Below, in pieces: positions 47,311 through 56,651 of a stretch of 64,000 nucleotides of DNA. The notes below the pieces were generated by a model. The model did not search any database, was not told the DNA's origin, and worked only from the letters and a program-made list of their open reading frames with translations. The stretch spans positions 35,001-99,000 of the forward strand of contig NZ_CP073587.1 in the NCBI RefSeq assembly GCF_018223345.1, given 5' to 3'. The position numbers and the translations under genes were made by a program. This DNA comes from Shewanella yunxiaonensis. GTDB lineage: Bacteria > Pseudomonadota > Gammaproteobacteria > Enterobacterales > Shewanellaceae. Position 1 is the first letter of the stretch, and each line of letters starts with the position of its first letter.

Positions 47311-47524
47311 AATGTATGGTCCGCCTCGTTGTTGCAAGAATAAAATTCAATAACGAGGTGGGTCTGCGCTAATGTATTCGGAGTCTCTGTTGGAAGCTCT
47401 CGCCTACCGCTCCACGATGAGTTCCGCGCCGGAATATCCTCAAAAAAGCTAAAGCATTTTACTGCTGTTTTTTATGTCAGGTTTTACCCCGGTGGTACTA
47501 CCGTTTTCGTCATCTTCACTCTAT
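47311..47524 (-). ncRNA. putative IS1111-type guide RNA (bridge/seekRNA) region
   Basis: This is the transposase's downstream non-coding region, the place where IS1111-type elements encode a short guide RNA that specifies donor and target. It contains a clear stem-loop (CCTCGTTGTTG / CAATAACGAGG, 47323-47357), and a stretch CAAAAAAGCT near 47440 that shares AAAAAAGC with the reconstructed target. The RNA itself is predicted from position and structure only. Confidence 0.4.
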
Positions 47525-48556
47525 TCATGCAAACTCAGGTTGCAGCTTTGCTGCGTTAAATTGCGCTTTTGTTCTTAACACTGACCACACGATGCGCGCC
47601 AGTTTGTTTGCCAACGCCACACACGCCACATTGAATGGCTTGGTTGCCCTGAGCTTTATCAGCCATTCGCCAAACACCGCGCCCGTCTTCTCGGGTCTCG
47701 ATAAAATCGCTCTTGCACCGTGAATGAGTAACGTGCGTAGATGCTTGTTACCACGTTTGCTTATCCCGAGTAATCGGGGCTTACCTCCGGTGGAGTGTTG
47801 ATGAGGCACCAAGCCTAACCAGGCAGCTAAATTTCGGCCATTACTGAATTGCTTTGCTGAACCTAGTTCCGTTACACACTAACTGGCCGTGATATCTCCA
47901 ATCCCCGGAATGGATTTCAGCAATTGTGCATCTTCATGTTGTGCCAAATGGTGTTGCAGCTTCACCTCTTGCTCACTTATCCGGGCTGACAGATAGTCGT
48001 AATAGTCATGGAGCCCTTTCAACTCTGTCATCAACATCTCTGGTAAAGGTTGGGCATGCTCATCCAGCCACTGAAATAACCGCTTCATCACGCTGTGGCC
48101 TTTAGGAAAACTTATCCCAAACTCCAGCAGTAACGCGCCCACCCGGGACATACAAGCCGTACGTTCTTTGATATAGCCCTGACGTACACGATGGATAGCC
48201 GAAATTATCTGCGCTTCCTCGGATTTCACTTCCACAAAGCGCATCGATGGCCGTCCGGCAGCTTCAGCTATCGCATCGGCATCAATAAAATCATTCTTGT
48301 TGCCTTTGACGTACGGCTTTACATACTGCGGTGGGATGAGTTTGACGTGATGCTCAAACTGCTGACAAAGACGCCCGAGCCAATGAGCACCACCACAAGC
48401 TTCAAAGGCGATAGTGGTAGATGGTAGTTGCTGAAGAAAAACAATGAGTTGTTTACGGGAAAGCTTCTTACGCACAACCGTTTTACCTGCACGGTCATGG
48501 CCTACAAGATGAAAGTTTGACTTGCCTAAATCGATACCAAGTACTTGAATAAACAG
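47525..48556 (-). pseudogene. IS110/IS1111 transposase with internal amber codon
   Basis: About 343 codons in a single frame, interrupted by TAG at 47879-47881 (after GIGDITAS). The N-terminal DEDD nuclease fold is present: LGIDLGKSNF (first Asp), IAFEACGGAHWLGR (Glu), KGNKNDFIDADAIAEAAGRP (later Asps). The C-terminal domain has WLGLVPHQHSTGGKPRLLGIS with the conserved serine, and ISKRGNKHLRTLLIHGARA. There is no ATG at the expected N-terminus; CTG at 48554-48556 follows AGGAGG, which may mark a lost start. An internal GTG (48475) would drop the first Asp. Almost certainly inactive unless the stop is suppressed. Confidence 0.85.
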
Positions 48557-48620
48557 GATGGTCTACCTCCTGTCTAGCCTAATCTCAGCATAGTCGCTGA
48601 GAAGGGAGGCGGACCATCAC

Positions 48621-48655
48621 ATTAAGCCACCCGATAAGAGTGGCCTTTTTTACTA
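48621..48655. terminator. terminator stem-loop separated from one T-tract by the IS
   Basis: GCCAC and GTGGC (with an extra outer pair and a bulge) around CCGATAAGA, followed on the plus side by a T-run. For the minus-strand RND operon ending at 48664, the hairpin is followed directly by the IS end rather than by T's. Confidence 0.6.
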
Positions 48656-48663
48656 GTAAGTTG

Positions 48664-51600
48664 CTACTGGTCAGTTCCCGATTCTTCTCGTTTGCTGAAC
48701 AGCCGCTCAACGACGACGAAAAATACCGGAATGAAGAAGATACCCAAGAAGGTTGAACTCATCATCCCCCCTAAGACACCTGTGCCAATGGCGTGCTGAC
48801 TACCGGAACCTGCGCCATTGCTGACGGTTAACGGTACCACCCCAAGGCCGAAAGCCAGGGATGTCATCAGAATAGGCCGAAGCCTCACGCGAACGGCATG
48901 CAGTGTTGCTTCGATTAAGCCGGCACCTTTCTCATAGAAGTCTTTGGCGAATTCCACAATAAGAATCGCGTTCTTAGTGGCTAGCCCCACAGTAGTCAAC
49001 AGACCGACTTGGAAGAACACGTCGTTAGACAATCCTCGGCCATTCATTGCCAGGAGTGCACCGATTACTCCTAGTGGTACCACCAAGATCACCGCGATGG
49101 GTACTGACCAGCTTTCATACAAGGCTGCCAATACCAGGAACACCACCAACAGTGACAGGGCATATAAGCCAGGTGCCTGGTTACCGGAGAGTTGTTCCTC
49201 GTATGAGACCCCATTCCAAGAAATCCCGAATCCAGGTGGTAACTGGCTGGCTAATTGCTTCATGGTTTCTATGGCCTCGCCGGTACTGTATCCGGGCGCT
49301 GCTGAACCCTGAATGTTCACTGCTGACAAGCCGTTAAAACGTTCCAGTCGTGGTGAACCGTACTCCCAGTAGCCCTTGGCAAAGGCCGAGAACGGTACCA
49401 TGTCGCCACTGCTGTTACGCACATACCACTTGTCGAGATCGTCAGGTTGCATACGGTACTTGGCTTCACCCTGCACATAGACTTTCTTAACCCGGCCGCG
49501 ATCAATAAAGTCGTTGACGTATGAACCGCCCCAGGCGGTGGCTAAGGTACTGTTGACGGTACTTATTTCGACGCCAAGTGCTTTTAGCTTCTCGTAATCG
49601 ATATCCAGTTTGTACATCGGCGCATCTTCCTGGCCGTTAGGTCGTACAGCCATCAGCTTAGGATTCTGTGCTGCCATTCCCAACAACTGATTACGTGCCT
49701 GGATCAGTTTGTCATGGCCTTGTCCGGTCAAATCTTGCAGATACATATCGAAGCCATTCGCTGTACCCAGTTCAATCACCGCTGGTGGCACAAACGCAAA
49801 CACCATCGCGTCTTTAAACTGAGAAAATGCCCCCATGGCTCTGCCGACTACCGCCTGGACACTTTGTCCCGGTCCGGTACGTTCTGACCAGTCCTTCAGG
49901 TTAACGAAGGCCATCCCCATGTTCTGTCCCTGACCGGCGAAACTGAAGCCCGCAACGGTAAACACCGATTTTACAACCGATTCTTTCTGGAACTGATCTG
50001 AGACCTTTTTCAGTACTTTTTCGGTACTTTCCTGAGTGGAGTTTGGCGGCAATATCACCATAGATACTGCAATCCCCTGATCTTCATCAGGTAGGAAGGC
50101 AGTTGGCATCCGCGTAAACATCCAGGCAACCACACCCACCAGCGCCACGTAAATAATCAGCATCCGGAAAGAACGTTTAAGGATTTTCGCCACTGAAGAT
50201 TGATAGCCAGAGGTGAAGCGTTCAAAGCCACGGTTGAACCAACCAAAAAATCCACGCTTTTCATGTCCTTCGCCTTGGTGGATCGGCTTCAGCATGGTGG
50301 CACAAAGTGCCGGTGTTAGCACGATTGCCACGATAACTGACAACGCCATGGCCGAGACGATAGTGATAGAGAACTGTCGGTAAATAACCCCGGTGGAACC
50401 TGACATAAATGCCATCGGCACAAACACCGCAGACAGCGTGGCACCGATACCAATCAAGGCGCCGGTGATCTGTCCCATCGATTTCTTGGTGGCTTCTTTA
50501 GGGCTAAGTCCCTCTTCCGACATCACACGTTCGACGTTTTCTACCACCACAATGGCATCGTCTACCAGCAAACCAATCGCCAGTACCATGGCGAACATCG
50601 TCAAGGTGTTAATGGAGTAACCGGCAAATGACAGGATGGCAAAGGTACCCAGCAACACGACTGGAACGGCAATGGTAGGAATTAATGTGGCACGGAAGTT
50701 CTGCAAGAACAGGTACATGATGACGAACACCAGTACGATGGCTTCCAGCAGCGTATGTACTACGCCTTCAATCGACTTTTCGACGAATGGAGTGGTGTCA
50801 TAAGGGTAAATAACCTTTAACCCCTCAGGAAAAATCGGTTGTAACTCTGCTAACTTTGCTCTCACGGCCGCGGCGGTATCCAGAGCGTTGGCTCCTGATG
50901 CCAGGCTGATCGCCAGACCACTGGAGGGTTGTCCGTTGTAGAGCGAGGAGATGTTGTAGTTCTGCGCTCCCAGTTCTACGCGGGCTACGTCTGACAAATA
51001 CACATTTGCGCCGCTGCTGTTCGACTTCAGAATGATCTTACGGAACTGTTCTGGTGTCTGTAACCGGCTCTGTGCGGTAATGGTGGCGTTCAGTTCCTGG
51101 CCTTTTACCGCAGGTGCACCGCCGAACTGGCCCGCCGCCACCTGTGCGTTTTGCGAACTAATGGCAGAAACAACATCGGCAGTCGTCAAATCATATTGGG
51201 TAAGCTTGAGGGGATCGAGCCATATACGCATGGCGTACTGGGCACCAAACAAGCGGGTTTCTCCCACGCCGGGTACACGGCTGAGGGGATCTTTGATACT
51301 TGAACCAATGAAATCGGCAATATCGGCTTTATTCATGGAGCCATCGGTGGAGATAAAACCTACCACCATCAAGAATCCTGAGGTCGACTTGTTAACGCTG
51401 ACCCCTTGCTGCTGTACCTCCTGCGGTAACAGTGTCATCGCAGTCTGCAGTTTGTTCTGCACTTGCACCTGAGCAATGTCAGGATCTGCCTCAGCGTTAA
51501 AGGTAATGGTTACCTGTGCATTCCCGAAACTGTCGCTGGTAGAGGTGATATAGCGCATGTGGTCAAGACCGGTCATGCTCTGTTCAATGATCTGCGTGAC

Positions 51601-51780
51601 CGAATCTTCTACTGTCTTGGCAGAAGCGCCAGGATAAGTTGCAGAAATCACCACGGTTGGCGGCGCAATTTTCGGGTATTGGGAGACTGGCAATGACTTA
51701 ATCGCCAGCACCCCAGCTAACATCAATAATATTGCGATCACCCACGCAAAGATGGGGCGATCGATAAAGAAACGTGCCAT
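48664..51780 (-). CDS. multidrug efflux RND permease (AcrB/MexB type)
   Basis: A 1038-residue inner-membrane drug/proton antiporter of the HAE-1 family. It starts [20 protein letters not shown]; the proton-relay aspartates lie in [18 protein letters not shown] (about 400). Two large periplasmic loops and about 12 helices are visible. An in-frame ATG 84 bases upstream is rejected because the family begins at MARFFI and that extension overlaps the adaptor gene. It follows the adaptor by 13 bases; no outer-membrane channel gene is present, so it likely uses a TolC encoded elsewhere. Its terminator is disrupted by the IS element. Confidence 0.94.
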   Translation of the reverse strand: MARFFIDRPIFAWVIAILLMLAGVLAIKSLPVSQYPKIAPPTVVISATYPGASAKTVEDSVTQIIEQSMTGLDHMRYITSTSDSFGNAQVTITFNAEADPDIAQVQVQNKLQTAMTLLPQEVQQQGVSVNKSTSGFLMVVGFISTDGSMNKADIADFIGSSIKDPLSRVPGVGETRLFGAQYAMRIWLDPLKLTQYDLTTADVVSAISSQNAQVAAGQFGGAPAVKGQELNATITAQSRLQTPEQFRKIILKSNSSGANVYLSDVARVELGAQNYNISSLYNGQPSSGLAISLASGANALDTAAAVRAKLAELQPIFPEGLKVIYPYDTTPFVEKSIEGVVHTLLEAIVLVFVIMYLFLQNFRATLIPTIAVPVVLLGTFAILSFAGYSINTLTMFAMVLAIGLLVDDAIVVVENVERVMSEEGLSPKEATKKSMGQITGALIGIGATLSAVFVPMAFMSGSTGVIYRQFSITIVSAMALSVIVAIVLTPALCATMLKPIHQGEGHEKRGFFGWFNRGFERFTSGYQSSVAKILKRSFRMLIIYVALVGVVAWMFTRMPTAFLPDEDQGIAVSMVILPPNSTQESTEKVLKKVSDQFQKESVVKSVFTVAGFSFAGQGQNMGMAFVNLKDWSERTGPGQSVQAVVGRAMGAFSQFKDAMVFAFVPPAVIELGTANGFDMYLQDLTGQGHDKLIQARNQLLGMAAQNPKLMAVRPNGQEDAPMYKLDIDYEKLKALGVEISTVNSTLATAWGGSYVNDFIDRGRVKKVYVQGEAKYRMQPDDLDKWYVRNSSGDMVPFSAFAKGYWEYGSPRLERFNGLSAVNIQGSAAPGYSTGEAIETMKQLASQLPPGFGISWNGVSYEEQLSGNQAPGLYALSLLVVFLVLAALYESWSVPIAVILVVPLGVIGALLAMNGRGLSNDVFFQVGLLTTVGLATKNAILIVEFAKDFYEKGAGLIEATLHAVRVRLRPILMTSLAFGLGVVPLTVSNGAGSGSQHAIGTGVLGGMMSSTFLGIFFIPVFFVVVERLFSKREESGTDQ

Positions 51781-51793
51781 AAGTTCCGCCCTG

Positions 51794-52933
51794 TTATTGC
51801 TGGTTTGAAAGCTCTTTCGGAGTGACTGGGGCCCCCGGACGAATTTTTTGCAAGCCTTCGACAATCAGCTTATCGCCAGCGTTGAGACCACTGGTGATGC
51901 GCCATTGATTACCGATAACTTCTGCGGTAGTCACAATGCGGGCTTCGACTTGATTCTGCGGATTGACCACCATTGCCACGGCTTGCCCCTTGGAGTTACG
52001 GCTGATCGCTTTTTGCGGCACCAAAATCGCGTTGGGGTCGATGCCAGTGCTTAACACCGCACGGACATACATTCCAGGTAACAACAATCCTTCGGGATTG
52101 GGAAACTCGGCGCGCATGGTGACTGAACCGGTGCTTTCGTCAACACTGACTTCAGAAAATTTCAGCGTACCTTCATGGCTATATTGGCTGCCATCTTCCA
52201 GCATTAATTTCACTTTGGCATTATCCGCCGCTTTTAATTGACCGGCCTTGAGACTGCTCTTCAGTTGCAGCATCTGGGTGCTGGACTGCACGATATCTAC
52301 GTTGATGGGGTCCAACTGCTGAATCGTAGCCAGGGCAGTTGTCTGATTGGCGGTGACGAGCGCCCCTGGGGTAACGCTGGACTTGCCGACGTGGCCAGAA
52401 ATCGGTGCCCGCACTTCGGTATATTCCAGATTAATTTTAGCGGTATTCAGTGCGGCTTTGGCTGTTAATACAGTCGCTTTGGCTTGTTTGTAGGCGGCTT
52501 CCGCAGTATCGAAATCTTCTTTACTGATGAAGTCTGTCTTTAACAATTTTTGATAACGCTGATAAGTGGCCGTTGCCGATTGGAGGCTGGCGTCTGCATT
52601 TGCTAACGCGGCTTCAGCACTCTGGACGCTAGCTTTGTAAGTGGCTGGGTCTATCTGATAGAGGGACTGTCCCTTTTTCACATAGCCGCCTTCAGTAAAA
52701 CTGCGCTTCAAAATGATGCCACTCACCTGCGGCCGCACTTCAGCTTCCAGATAGGCGACGCTGCGACCGGGCAACACCGTGGTGAGTTCCTGAGACGCTG
52801 TTTTGACAGGAATGATCCCCACTTCAGTGGCTGGTGCCGTCTGTTGTCCTTTCACTGGCTCCTTTTCTGCACCGCAGGCGTTAAGCCATAGTGCCATGCT
52901 TACAACTGAGGCAACTTTCAATATCTGCCGCAT
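51794..52933 (-). CDS. multidrug efflux periplasmic adaptor (AcrA/MexA type)
   Basis: A 379-residue lipoprotein adaptor. The signal peptide ends in the lipobox WLNAC (Cys near residue 20). Then come the barrel-sandwich ([29 protein letters not shown]), alpha-hairpin (about 95-165) and beta-barrel domains. It bridges the RND permease to TolC. The ATG at 52933 has AGGAG 7 bases upstream and is preferred over the ATG 15 bases before. A TetR-type palindrome lies 34 bases upstream. Confidence 0.93.
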   Translation of the reverse strand: MRQILKVASVVSMALWLNACGAEKEPVKGQQTAPATEVGIIPVKTASQELTTVLPGRSVAYLEAEVRPQVSGIILKRSFTEGGYVKKGQSLYQIDPATYKASVQSAEAALANADASLQSATATYQRYQKLLKTDFISKEDFDTAEAAYKQAKATVLTAKAALNTAKINLEYTEVRAPISGHVGKSSVTPGALVTANQTTALATIQQLDPINVDIVQSSTQMLQLKSSLKAGQLKAADNAKVKLMLEDGSQYSHEGTLKFSEVSVDESTGSVTMRAEFPNPEGLLLPGMYVRAVLSTGIDPNAILVPQKAISRNSKGQAVAMVVNPQNQVEARIVTTAEVIGNQWRITSGLNAGDKLIVEGLQKIRPGAPVTPKELSNQQ

Positions 52934-52966
52934 GAGAACTCCTATCAATAATCGACTTGTTTGAGA

Positions 52967-52978
52967 GACCGTCCGGTC
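52967..52978. promoter_or_regulatory. TetR-type operator-like palindrome
   Basis: GACCG-TC-CGGTC, preceded by GA and within 34 bases of the adaptor start. GACC..GGTC palindromes of this type are recognised by TetR-family repressors such as NemR. No TetR gene is in the window, so the regulator would act from elsewhere. Confidence 0.45.
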
Positions 52979-53105
52979 ATCCCATATCCTGATACAGGCA
53001 ATTGAATTCCATGACTGCCGAAATCAGTGTATAGGCAATCATTATTAACAAGTGCGAATAAAAGGGAAAATTTAAAATGGTAAAATTTCATTAAAGTGTC
53101 AGTTT

Positions 53106-53128
53106 ATTACCACTCATTTCGTGGTAAT
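53106..53128. promoter_or_regulatory. operator-like inverted repeat, possible LysR site
   Basis: ATTACCAC-TCATTTC-GTGGTAAT has perfect 8-base arms. It is the only strong dyad between the LysR gene and the RND operon, and contains the T-N11-A core expected of LysR-type regulators. Its owner is not proven. Confidence 0.45.
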
Positions 53129-53354
53129 CCGCTTACTTCCATATCCTATAGATCCTTGAATGTCGCCAGGCATTCAGGCCCTTCGACGCCGTGCACTATG
53201 TTCGTCGCAGTCATTACATACCGCATTGCATCATTTGCGCGCGACTAGAAAAAGCAACTGGTTCACTTCTTCAGGGTAGGTTATTCTACAACTGTGCCAA
53301 AAATTTTATTAGTAGTTTAATAATTCACTCACTGTTGCATAGGCGAAACAATTA

Positions 53355-54389
53355 ATGGATCTGAATCGGGTACAAATTTTTGCCCAGGTAGTGGAGCAAG
53401 GAAGTTTCACTGGGGCAGCTAATGCGTTGGGATTGACCAAAACCACTGTCAGCCGCAAAGTGGCCGAGTTGGAAAAGCAAACCGGTGTACAGCTGTTATT
53501 TCGTACCACACGGGCATTGCGCCTGACTGAAGCTGGTGCGGAATATTACAACAAAATTACTAAGATTCTGTTGGATCTGGAAAATGCCGAGGCACAACTG
53601 AGTGCCAGCCAACAGCGAGTAAAAGGTAATCTCCATGTGGTGTGTCCATTTGAGATGGGTCAGTTATTCATGGGGCCGGTATTTGCGTGTTTCTTGGAGT
53701 CCTATCCCGATATCCGTATTGACACCGAATTAAGCAACCGCAATGTGGATCTTATCGCCGAAGGCGTGGACATTCTGTTCCATGTGGGGATGGTGGAAGA
53801 TTCTAGATTGCAAACTTACCGACTGTTCAATACCTCTACGGTGTTAGTTGCCAGTCCTAGTTATCTGAAACGCTTCGGCCATCCGCAGCAGCCGGAGGAG
53901 CTGTGGCAACATAAATATATTGACCTGTACACCTCCCTCGCGAAGTTGCCGTCAGAAGGGCAGATCCGTATTTTTGATGGTCAGCAATGGCAGAGTATTA
54001 CGCCGAAAATTCAATTCAGAGTAAACAACATTACTTTAGCCCGGGAAGTGGCAATTGCCGGGTTGGGTATTGCAGCATTGCCGCCGATGATTGTCGAAGA
54101 AGCGATTAAGAGCGGCGAATTGGTGCCTTTGTTAGAAGATTTCCCTATGGAACATAATGTGCTGGGGGTATCTTTTCCAAAACGGGCTTACTTGCCACGT
54201 AAATATATTATTTTTATCGACTTTGTTTATCAGGTACTGTTCCGCTATAAGGCCGATGAACTGCTGGAAAAGCCTGATTTTGTGCATTTTGACGATGAAA
54301 AACAAAGTAAATGCAAAGCCGATCAATATGTTTGTGATGGTGCCGAGGTTGCCGCTTGGGGTACTAAGCTCAGAGAGGCATTGGTATAA
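53355..54389 (+). CDS. LysR family transcriptional regulator
   Basis: A 344-residue regulator: winged helix 1-60 (GSFTGAANALGLTKTTVSRKVAELEKQTGVQLLFR) and a substrate-binding domain (about 90-295). The C-terminal 45 residues after KYIIFIDFVYQVLF are longer than usual and polar. Divergent from the RND pump, which it probably regulates; LysR proteins often control a neighbouring divergent operon. The ATG is the first possible, with no strong ribosome-binding site. Confidence 0.9.
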   Translation: MDLNRVQIFAQVVEQGSFTGAANALGLTKTTVSRKVAELEKQTGVQLLFRTTRALRLTEAGAEYYNKITKILLDLENAEAQLSASQQRVKGNLHVVCPFEMGQLFMGPVFACFLESYPDIRIDTELSNRNVDLIAEGVDILFHVGMVEDSRLQTYRLFNTSTVLVASPSYLKRFGHPQQPEELWQHKYIDLYTSLAKLPSEGQIRIFDGQQWQSITPKIQFRVNNITLAREVAIAGLGIAALPPMIVEEAIKSGELVPLLEDFPMEHNVLGVSFPKRAYLPRKYIIFIDFVYQVLFRYKADELLEKPDFVHFDDEKQSKCKADQYVCDGAEVAAWGTKLREALV

Positions 54390-54477
54390 CGCATAGCGTC
54401 GTGGTGTGCTGGCAAGGCCGATATCTTGCCGAGCCACTCTTATCATTGGCAAGATAAACGGGGATCAGGCTCATTAA

Positions 54478-54512
54478 TAAGTTGAATGACGGGGTACCGG
54501 CCATTCAACTTA
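54478..54512. terminator. stem-loop between convergent lysR and yhhQ
   Basis: An 11-bp perfect stem TAAGTTGAATG / CATTCAACTTA with a 13-base loop. No T-run follows, but its place between convergent genes suggests a transcription end. A second, overlapping set of GGCAAG/CTTGCC repeats lies at 54412-54456. Confidence 0.4.
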
Positions 54513-54530
54513 ACTGAGGCTTTGGCGGGT

Positions 54531-55190
54531 TCAGGATAACTGGGTCTGCGTCCCCGTATCCAGGATCCAGTCCTGTAAATAACGTAACAACACCCCATAA
54601 GCGGGCAGAAACAGCGCAAAGCTGATCAGCAGTTTAAAGCTGTAATCCACCGTGGCAATTTCTGGCCAATTAGCTGCCATAAAGGCGTTACTGGATGCAT
54701 AGAACGCCACACTGAAAAATATCAGGGTATCAATCAGATTGCCGAAAATAGTGGATGCTGAAGGGGCTACCCACCAGGCACATTTAGCGCGAATGGCCGC
54801 AAACACTTTGATGTCCATCAGTTGCCCCATCAGATAAGCGGCAAAACTGGCAAAGGCGATGCGAAAGACAACGTCATTGGTTGATGCCAACGCCGCTAAG
54901 CCCTGAAATTGCCCATCGTGGAACAACACGCCAATGGCGTAAGACACCACTAACGCCGGAAGCATGGCAAAAAAGATAATACGTCGTGCGGGTTGCTGAC
55001 CAAAAATGCGCACTGTTAAATCGGTAGCAAGATAGACGAATGGAAAACTGAAAGCGCCCCAAGTGGTATGCCAACCGAAAATTTGAAACGGTAGCTGCAC
55101 TAGATAGTTACTGGCACTGATGATCAGAATATGGAAGCTGACTAATAGCCATAAAGCGCGTTTTACTTGCGCTGGAGTTAACAAAAGCAT
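54531..55190 (-). CDS. yhhQ: queuosine precursor transporter (YhhQ family)
   Basis: A 219-residue inner-membrane protein with about six helices, importing preQ0/preQ1 for queuosine in tRNA. The motif FPFVYLATDLTVRIFGQQPARRIIF and the later SASTIFGNLIDTLIFFSVAF are typical. A sigma70-type promoter lies 69-96 bases upstream. No preQ1 riboswitch was recognised in the leader. Confidence 0.9.
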   Translation of the reverse strand: MLLLTPAQVKRALWLLVSFHILIISASNYLVQLPFQIFGWHTTWGAFSFPFVYLATDLTVRIFGQQPARRIIFFAMLPALVVSYAIGVLFHDGQFQGLAALASTNDVVFRIAFASFAAYLMGQLMDIKVFAAIRAKCAWWVAPSASTIFGNLIDTLIFFSVAFYASSNAFMAANWPEIATVDYSFKLLISFALFLPAYGVLLRYLQDWILDTGTQTQLS

Positions 55191-55258
55191 CTTGTGACCT
55201 TTTTGGTTAGTTACGCGGGGTGAGGGAACCCGCTGCCCGAATTGCCCGGGCGGCGCAC

Positions 55259-55286
55259 ATTATAGTCGGCGATATGCAGATTACAA
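55259..55286 (-). promoter_or_regulatory. probable yhhQ promoter
   Basis: On the minus strand, TTGTAA (55281-55286) and TATAAT (55259-55264) are spaced 16 bases apart, about 70 bases before the yhhQ start. The leader holds a GC-rich hairpin (CCGCCCGGGC...). Confidence 0.6.
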
Positions 55287-55292
55287 GCGCTG

Positions 55293-56651
55293 CTAGAAAT
55301 CCACCAGAATCGACATGATGGTCGCTAATTTGTTTTCCAGTTCCTGCCACTCTAGCACTGGATCGGAACCGGTGAGTATCCCGGCGCCAGCGTACAGATT
55401 AATGCAACCCGGCTCTAGCAGTGCGCTGCGAATTGCCACAGCGAACTCGCTGAGTTGGGAACTGAGGAAACCACAGGCCCCGGCGTACCAACCCCGAGTA
55501 TAGCCCTCATGGCTGGCAATATATTGCAAGGCGGATGCCTTAGGAAAACCACCCACCGCTGGCGTCGGATGCAATGCCTGCAACAATTGAAAGTCACTGA
55601 CCTCCGTGCGCAAACGTGCCTTGATCACCCGATGCAGATGTTGGATGTGGTTCAACTTAAAGATTTTTAGCGGTTCATCGGCAAAGACCTGTGCACTGAG
55701 TGGCCGCAATTCTGACTCAATATGGGTGCCAACAAACTGATTTTCATGACTGTTCTTATGATCATCCAGCAGCTGTTGTGCTAACTGTTCATCTTCTTCT
55801 TCGGTCAACCCCCGGACAGTCGTACCTGCCAGTGCCTCGGTAACCAATTCGTTCAGCTGCCGACGATATAAACGTTCCGGAGTACAGGAGATAAAACTGC
55901 GTTCCGGACTGAACTGAAACCCAAACTGAAAACTGGTGGGATTGCGCCCCTGCCAGCAAGCCAGCACCGTCCAGGGATCGGGCGTCTGCGCTACTTGCAG
56001 TTTGGTTTGCCGTGATAACACCACTTTGGGCGTGTCCCGATTGAAGTTTGGTGACGTTACCTCGGTCACTAGTTCTGACCAGCGCGCAAAATCGGGAATA
56101 TCCACCCGCGTCTGCACATCAGTTTTTATCGGTGGCGGTAAGGGTTGTGCAGCTTGCAACGCCGCCAACGCCTCTTGGGCACTGGAAATTTGCTCGGAAA
56201 GTGGTTGTGCGCTGAGGTTGAGATTAACAATCAACAACCCTTTATCTTCGCAACGGCGCAATTCTATGCGAGGCACCAAAAAACGCGCGCGACCGAATTC
56301 GGGCCAGGATTCTAACCGACGATCGAATGCTACCCCGCCATAAAAACGCACATCAGCAGTGCGCGGTAGTGATCTTTGTTGTTGGTAAAATTGCAGCAGT
56401 TTTTCATCATCAACCGCCTCGGCAAACTGCAGATCCAGACAACTACCTACGCCTGCAACTTCCTCATAGCGATCGCGACCTTGCCAGTAAATTTTGGGAA
56501 ATTGCTGCTGTGCAGCCAGCCATGACATCAGCGGCGGCAGACTCACTTCCTCTACCAGCTGCAGAATGCCCGCGGTTTGGGAATGGTCAAATAACTGGGA
56601 AAGTCTGTCGCTTAAGGAGCTGACAGCCTTCGACAGGGGTAGTACAGACAA
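55293..56651 (-). CDS. menF: isochorismate synthase MenF
   Basis: A 452-residue enzyme converting chorismate to isochorismate, the first committed step of menaquinone synthesis. The chorismate-binding domain spans the C-terminal 280 residues, with AGTTVRGLTEEED, the LDDHKNSHENQFV segment (metal site and base) and PTPAVGGFPK and YAGAGILTGSDP motifs. It is nearer MenF than EntC by its N-terminal helical domain. The start is TTG, chosen because GGAG lies 6-7 bases before it. Menaquinone is the electron donor of CymA (17945), so the two are functionally linked. Confidence 0.93.
   Translation of the reverse strand: MSVLPLSKAVSSLSDRLSQLFDHSQTAGILQLVEEVSLPPLMSWLAAQQQFPKIYWQGRDRYEEVAGVGSCLDLQFAEAVDDEKLLQFYQQQRSLPRTADVRFYGGVAFDRRLESWPEFGRARFLVPRIELRRCEDKGLLIVNLNLSAQPLSEQISSAQEALAALQAAQPLPPPIKTDVQTRVDIPDFARWSELVTEVTSPNFNRDTPKVVLSRQTKLQVAQTPDPWTVLACWQGRNPTSFQFGFQFSPERSFISCTPERLYRRQLNELVTEALAGTTVRGLTEEEDEQLAQQLLDDHKNSHENQFVGTHIESELRPLSAQVFADEPLKIFKLNHIQHLHRVIKARLRTEVSDFQLLQALHPTPAVGGFPKASALQYIASHEGYTRGWYAGACGFLSSQLSEFAVAIRSALLEPGCINLYAGAGILTGSDPVLEWQELENKLATIMSILVDF

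Larger units (their letters stand above)
47311..48623 (-). mobile_element. IS110-family (IS1111-type) insertion sequence, decayed
   Basis: The ends carry an imperfect inverted repeat: 47311-47327 (AATGTATGGTCCGCCTC) against the complement of 48606-48623 (AATGTGATGGTCCGCCTC). Short subterminal repeats are a feature of the IS1111 subgroup; ordinary IS110 members lack them. The transposase gene (47525-48556) leaves a long non-coding part downstream (47311-47524) and a short one upstream, again as in IS1111. The element lies between a stem-loop and its T-tract (see findings). No target duplication was seen, as expected for the family. Exact ends are uncertain by a few bases. Confidence 0.8.
52934..53354. 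promoter_or_regulatory. divergent regulatory region, RND pump / LysR gene
   Basis: About 420 bases with no gene. It contains two separate palindromes (52967-52978 and 53106-53128), described below, and must hold the promoters of both directions. I could not place -35/-10 hexamers with confidence. Confidence 0.5.

Noticed and set aside
55191..55260. preQ1 riboswitch in the yhhQ leader
   Set aside because: The leader is GC-rich and lacks the conserved loop and A-rich tail of preQ1 classes.
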